A DNA stretch of 64,000 bases from CAVZXS01 sp963779325 (GCA_963779325.1 CAVZXS010000011.1:496001-560000), one strand, 5' to 3'. Positions 32,170 to 41,321 are shown, counted from the stretch's first letter. The notes: generated from the letters alone by a model not told the origin. Translations and numbers: made by a program.

Positions 32170-34975
32170 TATCAGGCGCTTTAATATCAGTACGTACCAG
32201 CAAATCAGCCTTCCCGATTACTTCTATAAAATCAGCATTGTACTTAAGATTATATGCCTGTGTTGAAAGTGAGTGATTAACAATCAACTGATGTGTCATG
32301 CTGTACGGTGTTTTTCGGAAACCCTGCGCCGTATGTTTTATTGATGCGCCGAGGTAGATACCTTCATCAGGATTAAAATTAACCGACACAGACGGTATCC
32401 ATTGGTTGTATTTATAATAAAGCCGTTCATAGTTGTTTACCGCAGCATCATTCGATAATTTTTTTACTATTCGGCCGGTCCCTGCAAAACTATTTTGCTC
32501 ATTGAGCCAATCATAGACAAGGGTTTTACCCGAAGCATTGTTTTCAACCGCATCATTACCGTTGCCTCCAATAACTCTTATCTTAATTTTATTGCCTTCA
32601 CCGTGAAATAAAAATTTATCATCGCCGCCCTGGCCGAACAACCTGATCTCCTTTGTAACTGCCGGAACAAATTGTCGTTCATACATTTTTTTTGACGACT
32701 CTCCTTCTTTGTTAATCTTATAAACCGTGACTAATACAGAACCGTCCGCTTTTCCCGTTACATCAAACAATTCTTTTTTATCGCTGCCCGTTATATTTAC
32801 AATTTTTGAAATAACCCGATAATAACCCATCATCTCTGTTTCAAAATATTTTCTTCTTTCTTTCAGTTTGACAATAATTTCATTGGCAGAATATTTTTGT
32901 ATTTCTTTTGGTTGCAGGCCTAAAGCTTTTTCAATCAGCTCATCCGTCATAAGCGGTAAAAAATTGTTGATCGATTTTTTCCATTCATCTTCCGGCAATT
33001 CATTTAAAAAAGCTCTGTCAAAATTTCTTGCATTAAAATTATAGACACTTATATTTTTCGCTTTGGCCCTGAAGCCCTGTATTTGCGGGGCTATCCACGG
33101 ACGGCTTGCAAAATAAGGAATAAGACCGCTGTTGATAAAAAAAGGCTGATCCCTGTCGCGGGGAATTGCAAAAAATATTTTGCCCTTACCGGTATCCGCA
33201 GCAGCCCAACGCCACTGATCTTCGTGCCGGTCAAAATCCATCATAAACATATCAAGTAATCTTGCATTCAAAATTTTCTGCTGATCGATGCTATTATCAT
33301 TATCCTCCGCCAGTTTTGCCACCATATCACCGGTGCTGTAAGTTTTTTTAGCGCCGCCCGGTTCTCTTTCTTCAAACAAACAAAGTGTATTGGCAAAATC
33401 AATTTTATATTTTCCCAAAAGCGGATCGTCGGGGACATAAACTAATTTAGGTTCGGCATGCGGCACGCCGGCTGCATTGGCCAATACCGGTACCGATAAT
33501 GCTGCATACGGATAAGATGCAGAAACACCATCGCTTACTAAATCTTTTGCAACCGTACCGCGCAGATCAGGCGGTATGGCTGCATCTGTTACAAATTTTT
33601 CTACCGAACGCAATACATATTGTTTGCCGGCTGCATCCTCAAGTCGTAATGATTTGGATTGATGACCGCCGCCCCTACGCAATGGTGTTAACCCGCCCAT
33701 TTCTTTTCCCATATTAAAAACCGGTACACGAATCGGCTCCATCCATTCATTCCTGTAATTACTGCCCAATAAAAATTTCTTTAACTCGCCGGCTTTAAAT
33801 TTTTTAGATGCCGCAACAGTCATTGAATCAGGAAAGGAAAAATTCTTTTCATCTTTAGCAACAACAGCAACCGGAGTGATAGTTTTTAAAGAAGTTGTAT
33901 AAATTGGTTCCGGCGAAGCGGCAGCTGTTACTGCATAAAATTTTACACTCACTTTGCCGGCTTCGGTAATTTCCAACACGACATATCCCGTTGCAGCCTT
34001 AGCAAAAATTGTATTCGTTCCTTTTTTTGCCAGCGTACTTTTAGCAGCCGCACCGCTTACAATGTAAGTAATACTGTCGTGTTGTAACATCTGTAAATTA
34101 TGTTCATGTCCCGCCACATGAATTACATAGGGATGATTTTTCAACACTTCTTCAATCCGCTTAATCATATTTTTATATTGCGGATGTTTTGTATCCTGGA
34201 TGTTTCCAAACACGCCTCTTGTTATCGGGTAAAGAGAACCCAATACCGGCAGCGGAATATACAATCCGCTTTTAGCTTCGGTTAAAGGAAAAATATGTTC
34301 CTTCAGTGTAAAGTAGCCGCCGTGTTTGCCATGTGTATAAAAAGGATGATGCATCACTACCAATAAAAGCTTATCGGCATTCTCTGCAATTATTTCTTTC
34401 AGGTTGGTAAGAATATCTTCTTCCGTTTTGCATTCACAGTCCGATTCCAAACCCGGTTTCTCATTTTGTTCCAGCCACCATTGGCTGTCCATAAATACCA
34501 TCACTACTTTATCATTCAGCATTACTTCTACGGGACCGGGACAACCATTCTCGGGGTATACTTTTACATTGGGTATTTGCAAGCCCGCAATATATTGTTG
34601 TTGATTTTTTACCTGCTCCAATCCACCGGGTTTTCCCTGCTTCCAATCATGATTACCGGGAACAAAAAATGCTTTCGCTTTTTTATCTTTTACAACAGAC
34701 AGTTGGTAGTCGATTATTTTTTGTTTGGCTAAAAAATTTTTATCGCCGCTTTGCGGTAAGCCCTGCGGGTAAATATTATCGCCAAGATAAATAATAGTGT
34801 TACGCTCATCGTTCCAATCAGCGGTTTTAATAAGTCCATCTATAACCGGGTGCTTACCGTTCTTCAATTCACCGGCATCGCCTGCTAAAAAAATACGTTG
34901 CACAACGGGGTCGTTCTGCGCATTGGCAGTAATACCGGTAAGAAAAGAAAAAAGCAAAATTAAGTACCGCAGCAT
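31991..34975 (-). CDS. Metallophosphoesterase with kinase-like middle domain and barrel (frameshifted, N-terminal part)
   Basis: A 994-residue frame starting with a signal peptide (MLRYLILLFSFLTGITANAQ). Residues 25-340 are a calcineurin-like phosphoesterase: GDAG (32-35), GDNIYPQG (65-72), GNHDW (107-111), MHH (208-210) and GHEH (289-292). Residues about 436-660 contain KSLRLEDAAGKQYVLRSVEK, DFDRHEDQWRW (580-590) and FFAIPRDRD (601-609). These resemble the nucleotide-binding and catalytic segments of CotH/FAM20-type atypical kinases, which is inference from short motifs. From about 800 the barrel begins (NPDEGIYLGASIKHTAQGFR). True coding leaves this frame near 32125; the tail after FDK is spurious. 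The complete protein would be about 1,210 residues and outer-membrane anchored. Confidence 0.78.
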   Translation of the reverse strand: MLRYLILLFSFLTGITANAQNDPVVQRIFLAGDAGELKNGKHPVIDGLIKTADWNDERNTIIYLGDNIYPQGLPQSGDKNFLAKQKIIDYQLSVVKDKKAKAFFVPGNHDWKQGKPGGLEQVKNQQQYIAGLQIPNVKVYPENGCPGPVEVMLNDKVVMVFMDSQWWLEQNEKPGLESDCECKTEEDILTNLKEIIAENADKLLLVVMHHPFYTHGKHGGYFTLKEHIFPLTEAKSGLYIPLPVLGSLYPITRGVFGNIQDTKHPQYKNMIKRIEEVLKNHPYVIHVAGHEHNLQMLQHDSITYIVSGAAAKSTLAKKGTNTIFAKAATGYVVLEITEAGKVSVKFYAVTAAASPEPIYTTSLKTITPVAVVAKDEKNFSFPDSMTVAASKKFKAGELKKFLLGSNYRNEWMEPIRVPVFNMGKEMGGLTPLRRGGGHQSKSLRLEDAAGKQYVLRSVEKFVTDAAIPPDLRGTVAKDLVSDGVSASYPYAALSVPVLANAAGVPHAEPKLVYVPDDPLLGKYKIDFANTLCLFEEREPGGAKKTYSTGDMVAKLAEDNDNSIDQQKILNARLLDMFMMDFDRHEDQWRWAAADTGKGKIFFAIPRDRDQPFFINSGLIPYFASRPWIAPQIQGFRAKAKNISVYNFNARNFDRAFLNELPEDEWKKSINNFLPLMTDELIEKALGLQPKEIQKYSANEIIVKLKERRKYFETEMMGYYRVISKIVNITGSDKKELFDVTGKADGSVLVTVYKINKEGESSKKMYERQFVPAVTKEIRLFGQGGDDKFLFHGEGNKIKIRVIGGNGNDAVENNASGKTLVYDWLNEQNSFAGTGRIVKKLSNDAAVNNYERLYYKYNQWIPSVSVNFNPDEGIYLGASIKHTAQGFRKTPYSMTHQLIVNHSLSTQAYNLKYNADFIEVIGKADLLVRTDIKAPDNVTNFFGYGNESIFDKITTRQNKILPHPVSIRRYHFIAQEKFWLCRIIIHRPGFSVLRF

Positions 34976-35033
34976 TGTTTAATGGTTAATTACTTAAGAT
35001 ATACAAGAAAGAAAATAGGTTTATCCGTTTAAG

Positions 35034-35933
35034 TTACAGCTTATAACTGAATTTGAGAACATTTGCATGCTCTTCTACAGCTTCATTGCTTATGTACAAA
35101 TCTCCATTAGGAGCAAAAGTCATGCCTTCGGGCTGCGGAAATAATATCGGATCGATTCGAAATATTTTTTCAATCTTGCCTTTAAGGTCAGCTATCACTA
35201 ATAGTTTTCCGATAGAGGAAACGATATACAGTTTATTTTGTAAAGGATGCACGGCGGCAGCCGAAGGAAAAAACTCTGCATTTTCATCCTTCAATAATTT
35301 TTTTACAGCAACTACATCAATTGTATAAAAAGGGGCGTCGCTAAACAGACCCGTTGCAATATCAAACTTGTAAGTCGTACGCATCCTGTTTTTTTCATGA
35401 GCGCAGCTTTTGCAAATAGTCACCAATGCATTGGCCGCCGCATCATAATAAAAAGATTCAAATTCTCCCTTTACATGATTGATATAGGAACTTAATGCGG
35501 GCACACTGTCAAAAAGATTGGCTGTAAGCGGCATTTCAATCAGGCTGCCGTTGCTGCTTAAGATAAATATAGACGAATCGGTTTTCACCACATCCTCATA
35601 ATCGTTTTTGCTGCCAAAGCCAATATGCTCCAAACCGCCCGGTTTATTCAGTTCAAATGAAAACCTGAAAAGCCGGCCCTGTTCATCATTTTGCGCAAAC
35701 AGCATATTGGTTCGGTCATCATAAGCAATACCCGATATCTCTTTAAGTTCTTTGCCTAACTTCATGGTTAGCGGTGCAGAGAAATTATAACCGGGCGGTG
35801 AATGATAAACGGGTTTTTTATTGCAGGCATAAAAGAATAGACTCACTAAGCTTGAAATAAGTATAGAAAACCGTTTTGAAACAAACTTCTTATTTGAAAA
35901 AATGCTTACATTCTTTTTACCTAAATTTAGCAT
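35034..35933 (-). CDS. SdiA-regulated (YjiK-like) family lipoprotein
   Basis: A 299-residue protein. The hydrophobic segment SILISSLVSLFFYAC gives a plausible lipobox ending at Cys37, preceded by an unusually long basic N-region; no better start exists in frame. The mature part is a beta-propeller-like protein with ELKEISGIAYDDRTNMLFAQNDEQG, NDYEDVV and QPEGMTFAPNGDLYISNE, matching the SdiA-regulated family. Its role is not known; relatives may bind ligands in the periplasm. The start lies 16 bp from the divergent HD/Pycsar-like gene, so the two share a control region. Confidence 0.78.
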   Translation of the reverse strand: MLNLGKKNVSIFSNKKFVSKRFSILISSLVSLFFYACNKKPVYHSPPGYNFSAPLTMKLGKELKEISGIAYDDRTNMLFAQNDEQGRLFRFSFELNKPGGLEHIGFGSKNDYEDVVKTDSSIFILSSNGSLIEMPLTANLFDSVPALSSYINHVKGEFESFYYDAAANALVTICKSCAHEKNRMRTTYKFDIATGLFSDAPFYTIDVVAVKKLLKDENAEFFPSAAAVHPLQNKLYIVSSIGKLLVIADLKGKIEKIFRIDPILFPQPEGMTFAPNGDLYISNEAVEEHANVLKFSYKL

Positions 35934-35949
35934 AGCGAAATTTTAATAT

Positions 35950-37242
35950 ATGACTGATCAGCAACAACAATTGGTATCGCAGGCGCAGGCAGCAGCTACG
36001 GATATAATATTGAATAAAGTTAGTAAAAGAGTAGTGTATCATAACCTTGATCATACAAAAACAGTGGTAAAAGCCTGTACGGAAATCGCTGACCACTATC
36101 GCATCAGCGACGAAGATCGTGCCGCATTACTGACAGCCGCCTGGTTTCATGATACCGGTTTCAGCAGTGGTCACAGCGAGGCGCACGAAAATGCGGGCAT
36201 CCTGCTGGCCGAAGAATTTCTGCAGGGGCAACAGGCAGATGAAGCATTTACAGAAAAGGTGTCCGATATTATAGCCGCTACAAAATTACCTACACATCCT
36301 GAGGGATTGCTGCAACAAATAATTTGCGATGCCGACAGTTTTCATTTAGGCACCGATGATTTTAAAAAAACAAATCAGCTGCTGAGAAAAGAAATGAATG
36401 ATTTTTGGGGTAAAAATTTAAGTAAGAAAGAATGGCGAAAGATTAATATTGATTTTATAGAACATCATCAATATTATACAGATTATGGCCGGACAAAATT
36501 GGAACCGGTAAAACAACAGCACCTGCAGAAATTAAAAAAGAAAAATGCAGATGCAGTAATTGAAACACCGGAACAGAAAAAAGAAAAACCTGAAGCAATT
36601 ACCGCCCCGGCAATTGCAGTTGCCGTACCGGCACAATCCGAACCCGATCAACAGGCAAAGAAAATTAAAAAAGAAAAACCTGACAGTTACGGGAGAGGTG
36701 TTGAAACTATGTTCCGTACCACTTCCAACAATCATTTGCGACTTAGCGAAATGGCCGACGGCAAAGCCAATATTTTAATACAAGTAAATGCTATTATCAT
36801 TTCTATTATTATTTCCGTTTTATTTGCCAAGCTGGAAAAAAATACGCAATTCATTATCCCTGCAATTGTATTAACGGCAGTCTGTATCACGGCTATCATT
36901 TTTGCCATACTGGCTACAAGACCCAATATTATACGCGGCACTTTTACTAAAGAAGATGTTTTAAATAAAAATGCCAACCTGCTTTTCTTCGGCAATTTTC
37001 ACAAAGTGGGTTTGCCCGAGTATGAATGGGGAATGAAAGAAATGATGAAGGATAGTGATTACCTGTACAGCAGTATGACGAAAGATATTTATTTCCTGGG
37101 TGTAGTGCTGGCCCGCAAGTACCGCTACCTGCGTATTGCTTATAATATATTTATGTACGGGCTGGTAATAGCCGTCATCGCTTTTGCCATTGCCATGCTG
37201 TTTGGCAGTGAGCAGCAAGTCATGTCGGCATCGGTGCAGTAG
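35950..37242 (+). CDS. HD-domain protein with Pycsar-effector-like transmembrane domain
   Basis: A 430-residue protein in three parts. Residues 1-175 form an HD phosphohydrolase domain (H31/H35 in YHNLDH, HD at 67-68, D127 in CDADSFH). A linker of charged, proline-rich residues follows (about 180-240). The C-terminal part (about 245-430) begins MFRTTSNNHLRLSEMADGKA and has membrane segments near 272-295, 300-322 and 400-425. It matches the PycTM/DUF5706 domain, the membrane effector of Pycsar antiphage systems. No nucleotide cyclase gene is nearby. The HD domain could hydrolyse a nucleotide signal that the membrane part senses. Fusions of this kind are known in Bacteroidota annotations, but a role in defence is unproven. 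Confidence 0.8.
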   Translation: MTDQQQQLVSQAQAAATDIILNKVSKRVVYHNLDHTKTVVKACTEIADHYRISDEDRAALLTAAWFHDTGFSSGHSEAHENAGILLAEEFLQGQQADEAFTEKVSDIIAATKLPTHPEGLLQQIICDADSFHLGTDDFKKTNQLLRKEMNDFWGKNLSKKEWRKINIDFIEHHQYYTDYGRTKLEPVKQQHLQKLKKKNADAVIETPEQKKEKPEAITAPAIAVAVPAQSEPDQQAKKIKKEKPDSYGRGVETMFRTTSNNHLRLSEMADGKANILIQVNAIIISIIISVLFAKLEKNTQFIIPAIVLTAVCITAIIFAILATRPNIIRGTFTKEDVLNKNANLLFFGNFHKVGLPEYEWGMKEMMKDSDYLYSSMTKDIYFLGVVLARKYRYLRIAYNIFMYGLVIAVIAFAIAMLFGSEQQVMSASVQ

Positions 37243-37258
37243 AAAATAATAAAAAAGT

Positions 37259-38077
37259 TTATCCGCCGCGTACCTTTATTAATGATGTAAGCGGGTGACG
37301 CATATTTTTATTACTCATCATGTCCACTTTTACACTGCCTACTACAATAGGACTTTCTATTCTCAGCGGCACATGATTGGCGTCATCGCTTACCCAAACG
37401 GTCATTTTTTCGCCGCCTTCAAAAATGGTTCCTTTCAGCAACAGCGGTTTAAATTTGATAGCACGGAATTTACCGTATTTTGTTTTCACCGTTTCTTTTC
37501 CCAAATAACGGATATACATATTAAATACTTCGTTATCCAGGAACATGGAAAAAGGAATTCGATCGTTGACTTTGTATTTATTAAAATCAATATTGCGTGC
37601 ATAATAAATAGAGCTTACTACATCCTGCACACACTCGGGTACTTTAAACACACCCGTAGTAGTAACGGCTGTATTGGCCTGCCGGTTAAAAGTAATATTC
37701 TCGTATTTTTTATAGCCGCCTTCATTTACATTGCGTAAAAACTTAAGCGGTTTCATAGTAGCCGTATCAATAAATGTTTCGTATTTATCTCTTACCTTAT
37801 ATATCCAGTCGTAGTTGGGATTGGTTTTTCCCTCGCCGGTTATGTGGTAAACGGGTACATTATTTATTTTTTCCAATGTATTGGTAAATGAGGCATTGCC
37901 GGCATTTACAAAAACACCCGCAACGGCATAGTACACCGTGTAGGTTATTTGCTCCCCCGCATGGTAAGCGGTATTTCGCATACCGCAAAACTCATCGGGC
38001 GGAGGCGGAGAATAAGCGCTTTTTGTAAACGCCAATAACGGCAAACACAAACTAACTATCAGTCTTACTTTTTTCAT
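37259..38077 (-). CDS. DUF3108 domain protein
   Basis: A 272-residue exported protein with a signal peptide (MKKVRLIVSLCLPLLAFTKSAYS). The conserved blocks are FHAGE-type YHAGEQITYTVYYAVAGVFV near residue 40, DKYETFIDTATMKPLKFLR near 110, and a C-terminal VWVSDDANHVPLRIESPIVVGSV. DUF3108 proteins are periplasmic, related to LolA/LolB-like folds, and their role is not established. The start overlaps the 3' end of the upstream flippase-like gene by 26 bp, so the two are probably translated from one message. Confidence 0.82.
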   Translation of the reverse strand: MKKVRLIVSLCLPLLAFTKSAYSPPPPDEFCGMRNTAYHAGEQITYTVYYAVAGVFVNAGNASFTNTLEKINNVPVYHITGEGKTNPNYDWIYKVRDKYETFIDTATMKPLKFLRNVNEGGYKKYENITFNRQANTAVTTTGVFKVPECVQDVVSSIYYARNIDFNKYKVNDRIPFSMFLDNEVFNMYIRYLGKETVKTKYGKFRAIKFKPLLLKGTIFEGGEKMTVWVSDDANHVPLRIESPIVVGSVKVDMMSNKNMRHPLTSLIKVRGG

Positions 38078-39071
38078 TTCTATTTTTAAAAACTTTAATA
38101 CTCAAAATTAACATACTGCCGATGATTGCCGGTATAATAAGATTTATAAGCCATACGGAAACAGTAGCAATTGTAATGCCCAGGTGATTGGCGCTGAATA
38201 AACCGAGGATTTTCAAATTGATTCTTCCTCTTATGCCCAACTCCGCAATAGCAAAACTCGGTATAACAGCCAATACTAAAAAGGCGATACTTACCGACCA
38301 AAAACTTTGCCACCATCCGACACCGGCATCAAATAAACGAAAGAGCAAATAATATTGTAAGCAAAATACCGCGAAACGTAACAGCGATAATGACAAGAGC
38401 CTCAGTAATAAAGTTGCATGTACATCTTCCAGCGCTTTTACGAGATAAATATACCGACCGCTGCCGGAAAATTTTTCAATTAGACGTGTAATCAGCCCTA
38501 ATCTAAAATAAAAGAGTGTTAAAATTAGCAATACGGTAGCCACGCCGTATATAATTACCTGCAACCAAAGCGATGAATCAATTCCCGCCACTATATCGCT
38601 CCTTTTTAATACAGGTAATAATACAATTAAACCGATAAGACCCATAAGCAGTGTTATGAGCAATTGACTGATGCCGCTTACCATCGTCATCGAAATGGTA
38701 CGCAGCCTGTTTCCGTCTTCCATATATAAAACCCGGCCTACGTACTCACCCATTCGATTGGGCGTGGTTACAGAAAATGAAACACCCGATAAAACAGCTT
38801 TAAACGCTCTGCCAAAACTGATAGGCTGAATATTTTTAACGGATATTTTCCATTTATACGCTTCAATGCCCCAATTGACAAACATTAATAAAACTACCGC
38901 TGCCAATTGCCAAACGGCTGTGCTGTAAACAGAATTTTTAATATGAATCCATGACGTACCGATATTGGCCTGGTTATGTATTTGTTGGTAAATAGAGAAA
39001 GATAACCACATAAAGAGCAGGGGCCCGAGTATATAATTAAAAAAGATTTTGATATTTCTGCTTAGCTTCAT
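38052..39071 (-). CDS. Lysylphosphatidylglycerol-synthase-like membrane protein (flippase-like domain)
   Basis: A protein of about 339 residues with eight or so membrane segments. It has the family pattern SVTTPNRMGEYVGRVLYMEDGNRLR (about 105-130) and IPSFAIAELGIRGR near the C-terminal third, as in the UPF0104/LPG_synthase_TM family, which includes lipid flippase parts of MprF. No aminoacyl-transferase domain is attached. The start at 39071 (MKLSRNIKIFF) was chosen because the longer frame runs into ruvC on the other strand. It is in an operon with the DUF3108 gene. Confidence 0.8.
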   Translation of the reverse strand: MKLSRNIKIFFNYILGPLLFMWLSFSIYQQIHNQANIGTSWIHIKNSVYSTAVWQLAAVVLLMFVNWGIEAYKWKISVKNIQPISFGRAFKAVLSGVSFSVTTPNRMGEYVGRVLYMEDGNRLRTISMTMVSGISQLLITLLMGLIGLIVLLPVLKRSDIVAGIDSSLWLQVIIYGVATVLLILTLFYFRLGLITRLIEKFSGSGRYIYLVKALEDVHATLLLRLLSLSLLRFAVFCLQYYLLFRLFDAGVGWWQSFWSVSIAFLVLAVIPSFAIAELGIRGRINLKILGLFSANHLGITIATVSVWLINLIIPAIIGSMLILSIKVFKNRNEKSKTDS

Positions 39072-39096
39072 TAATCTTGTAAAAATACATACCCTC

Positions 39097-39693
39097 TTGC
39101 AAAAGACATCTAAAATTATTATGGGCATCGACCCCGGCACATTGCTGATGGGCTACGGCATTATAAAAGTAACCGGCAGTGACATTACTTTAATAGAAAT
39201 GGATGTGCTGAAACTATCCGGCAAAAAAGATAACTATGAACGCCTGCGATTAATTAATAAAAAAATAACAGAGGTGGTGAATAAGTACAAGCCTCATCAG
39301 TTTGCCATCGAAGCACCATTTTTTGGTAAAAATGTACAGAGTATGCTGAAGCTGGGCCGTGCACAGGGTGTGGCCATTGCCGCCGCCATGACCTTGAACA
39401 TTCCTGTAGCGGAGTACAGCCCCAAAAAAGTAAAACAATCTATAACCGGTAACGGTAATGCGGATAAAGAACAGGTGTGGAAAATGGTGCAGCATATTTT
39501 AAACCTGAAAGAAAAACCAAAGCACTTTGATGCTACCGATGCCGTAGCCGTAGCACTTTGCCATCACTATCAATCCAAATTTGTTTCAATAGGTTCATCT
39601 ATATTAAAAACTAAATTACCGGCTAAAAATAAAAAAGCGGATTGGGGAAGCTTTGCGGCAAATAACCCCGGTCGTGTTGTGAAGAAGAAATAG
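39097..39693 (+). CDS. ruvC: Crossover junction endodeoxyribonuclease RuvC
   Basis: A Holliday-junction resolvase of about 198 residues. The first strand and catalytic Asp are in IIMGIDPGTLLMGYGI, the second acid in FAIEAPFFGKNVQS, and the last acids in HFDATDAVAVALCHH. An ATG at 39121 would remove the residues (KII) that begin the first beta-strand, so the TTG at 39097 was preferred; the choice is uncertain. The gene diverges from the flippase-like gene with about 25 bp between the two starts. Confidence 0.92.
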   Translation: MQKTSKIIMGIDPGTLLMGYGIIKVTGSDITLIEMDVLKLSGKKDNYERLRLINKKITEVVNKYKPHQFAIEAPFFGKNVQSMLKLGRAQGVAIAAAMTLNIPVAEYSPKKVKQSITGNGNADKEQVWKMVQHILNLKEKPKHFDATDAVAVALCHHYQSKFVSIGSSILKTKLPAKNKKADWGSFAANNPGRVVKKK

Positions 39694-39788
39694 TGTAACG
39701 TTAATAAAGGCTGAAGTATAATTTGCAATACATATTTAATGAAAAAACTGAAAACAAAAATCCTGCACACTTTTTTCATCTGCAAATT

Positions 39789-40178
39789 TTAAAGATGCTG
39801 CAGAATCTTTTCCTGTACTTTTTTTAATTCGTCGGGACTCAGTTTCAGTTTCTTTTGTACAAAATTTAAATCATTGGCATTGCTGACGGGAATAAGATGC
39901 ATGTGTGCATGCGGTACTTCCAAACCAATTACGCTGATGCCGCAACGGTCGCAATTAAAACTTTTTTCGATGGCCCTTGCTATAGGTTTTGCAAAGACCA
40001 GCATTTCCTGCAAATACGAATCGGGCAGATCAAACAGTTTATCCGTTTCTGTTTTGGGTACTACCAATACATGCCCTTTGCGCAGCGGAAAAATATCAAG
40101 AAAGGCAAAGAAGTTTTCGTTCTCGGCTATTTTATAACAGGGGATTTCGCCGGCAATTATTTTAGAGAAAATAGTCAT
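39789..40178 (-). CDS. HIT family protein (histidine triad nucleotide-binding)
   Basis: A 129-residue cytoplasmic protein. It starts TIFSKIIAGEIPCYKIAENE, typical of HIT proteins, and has the triad HAHMHLIP (about residues 97-104) next to GLEVPH. Such proteins hydrolyse nucleoside phosphoramidates or related nucleotides; the physiological substrate is unknown. It begins 30 bp after the greA stop on the same strand and is probably co-transcribed with it. Confidence 0.93.
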   Translation of the reverse strand: MTIFSKIIAGEIPCYKIAENENFFAFLDIFPLRKGHVLVVPKTETDKLFDLPDSYLQEMLVFAKPIARAIEKSFNCDRCGISVIGLEVPHAHMHLIPVSNANDLNFVQKKLKLSPDELKKVQEKILQHL

Positions 40179-40208
40179 AGCGGGAAACGTTTTTAATTCA
40201 ATACCGCA

Positions 40209-40682
40209 TTAAATAGAAATGTTTTCTATCTTAAACTTTAAAATACCGGCAGGCGCCGTTACCTCGGCTACATCGCCTACTTTTTTCCCCATCAATCCTT
40301 TACCAATTGGCGACGTATTAGAAATTTTTCCTTCTTTCAAATTCGCTTCTTTTTCACTCACTATTTGGTAAGTAACTTGTTTTTTGGTACCCAGGTTAGT
40401 CAGTTTTACTTTAGTAAGTATGGAGACTTTGCTGGTATCAATATTATTTTCATCCACTATTCTTGCAGTAGCTACTTGCCCGTCCAGCAAAGCAATTTTT
40501 GCTTCCAGCAAACCCTGCGCTTCTTTGGCGGCATCGTATTCAGCATTTTCCTTTAAATCACCCTTCTCCCTGGCCTCAGCAATGGCTCTCGAAGCGGCAG
40601 GTCTTTCTACACTTCTCAAATGCTGCAGCTCGGCTTTCATTTGCTCCAGTGTATCCTTGGTCACATATTGTATTTCATTCAT
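40209..40682 (-). CDS. greA: Transcription elongation factor GreA
   Basis: A 157-residue factor that enters the RNA polymerase secondary channel and stimulates cleavage of backtracked transcripts. The N-terminal coiled coil contains the acidic tip (EAREKGDLKENAEYDAAKEAQ), and the C-terminal FKBP-like domain contains NTSPIGKGLMGKKVGD. The length is standard. Unusually for this phylum it has an AGGAGG Shine-Dalgarno site 8 bases before the ATG and a terminator-like hairpin in the leader. Confidence 0.96.
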   Translation of the reverse strand: MNEIQYVTKDTLEQMKAELQHLRSVERPAASRAIAEAREKGDLKENAEYDAAKEAQGLLEAKIALLDGQVATARIVDENNIDTSKVSILTKVKLTNLGTKKQVTYQIVSEKEANLKEGKISNTSPIGKGLMGKKVGDVAEVTAPAGILKFKIENISI

Positions 40683-40690
40683 AAAAAAAT

Positions 40691-40696
40691 CCTCCT
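40691..40696 (-). promoter_or_regulatory. Consensus Shine-Dalgarno site of greA
   Basis: AGGAGG on the minus strand, 8 bases before the greA ATG, matches the ideal site. Bacteroidota genes rarely carry one, and no other gene in this window has one this good at this spacing that I noticed. Confidence 0.7.
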
Positions 40697-40720
40697 TTTT
40701 TCAGTAAAAAGAAAAAAATA

Positions 40721-40754
40721 ACAACGCCTCATCAGTAGTACTGTGAAGCGTTGT
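40721..40754 (-). terminator. Hairpin with T tract in the greA leader
   Basis: Read on the minus strand, ACAACGC (40754-40748) and GCGTTGT (40727-40721) pair around an inner CAGTA/TACTG hairpin, and a T-rich run follows. It may end the transcript of the lipoprotein gene at 40875-41321 or act as an attenuator for greA. Confidence 0.6.
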
Positions 40755-40874
40755 ATTTAGTTATCACAAATATAAAAAACTTTTCTCGTAACCGGCAACA
40801 AGAATTCAGCCAATATTTATAATTTTTCGGGATAACCGGCCAAAAGAATACTGATATTCCCTTTTTTATCTATT

Positions 40875-41321
40875 CTAATTCTGTACAAATTCAAATACCC
40901 TGTCGTTACTGATAGAATATTGCGTAGCCTTGATACGTCTGCGGTTATTTTTAAAAATAAAATCATCAAACTCCCAATTGATATACCGGTTACGGTTAAA
41001 GTTCACCAGGTTTATTTTAAGAAAGCGGTAAGAACGGTCGTCCCAACGGCCGTTATCATGATTATAAAAAGAACCGGTGTAGCGGTCCGCATTCCAATAC
41101 CCGTACATAGTATCAAACGCATCTTTGTAAACAGCCGTTCCGTTTTCATTAAAAGTAAATACACCGTTTTCAAAACCCGTGCTGAAATAATCCTTGTCAA
41201 ATGCCCGCTGACGGTAACCTCCGGTTAGTTTCCAGTCGCCAATCAAACGGTCCTCGAGGGTTTTACCGCAGGAGGAAAAAAGGGTGATACACAAACTGAG
41301 GTAGAGTAGATTTTTTTTCAT
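40875..41321 (-). CDS. Hypothetical lipoprotein, lipocalin-like
   Basis: A 148-residue exported protein. The signal peptide ends in a lipobox (LFSSCG). The mature part has LIGDWKLTGGYRQR and then GVFTFNENGTAVYKD, a pattern of the lipocalin-like domains common in Bacteroidota lipoproteins. Aromatic and Asn-rich strands follow. No ligand or function can be assigned. Confidence 0.7.
   Translation of the reverse strand: MKKNLLYLSLCITLFSSCGKTLEDRLIGDWKLTGGYRQRAFDKDYFSTGFENGVFTFNENGTAVYKDAFDTMYGYWNADRYTGSFYNHDNGRWDDRSYRFLKINLVNFNRNRYINWEFDDFIFKNNRRRIKATQYSISNDRVFEFVQN

Noticed and set aside
39072..39140. N-terminal extension of the flippase-like protein
   Set aside because: It overlaps the ruvC start on the other strand and does not resemble a membrane-protein leader; the start at 39071 is better.
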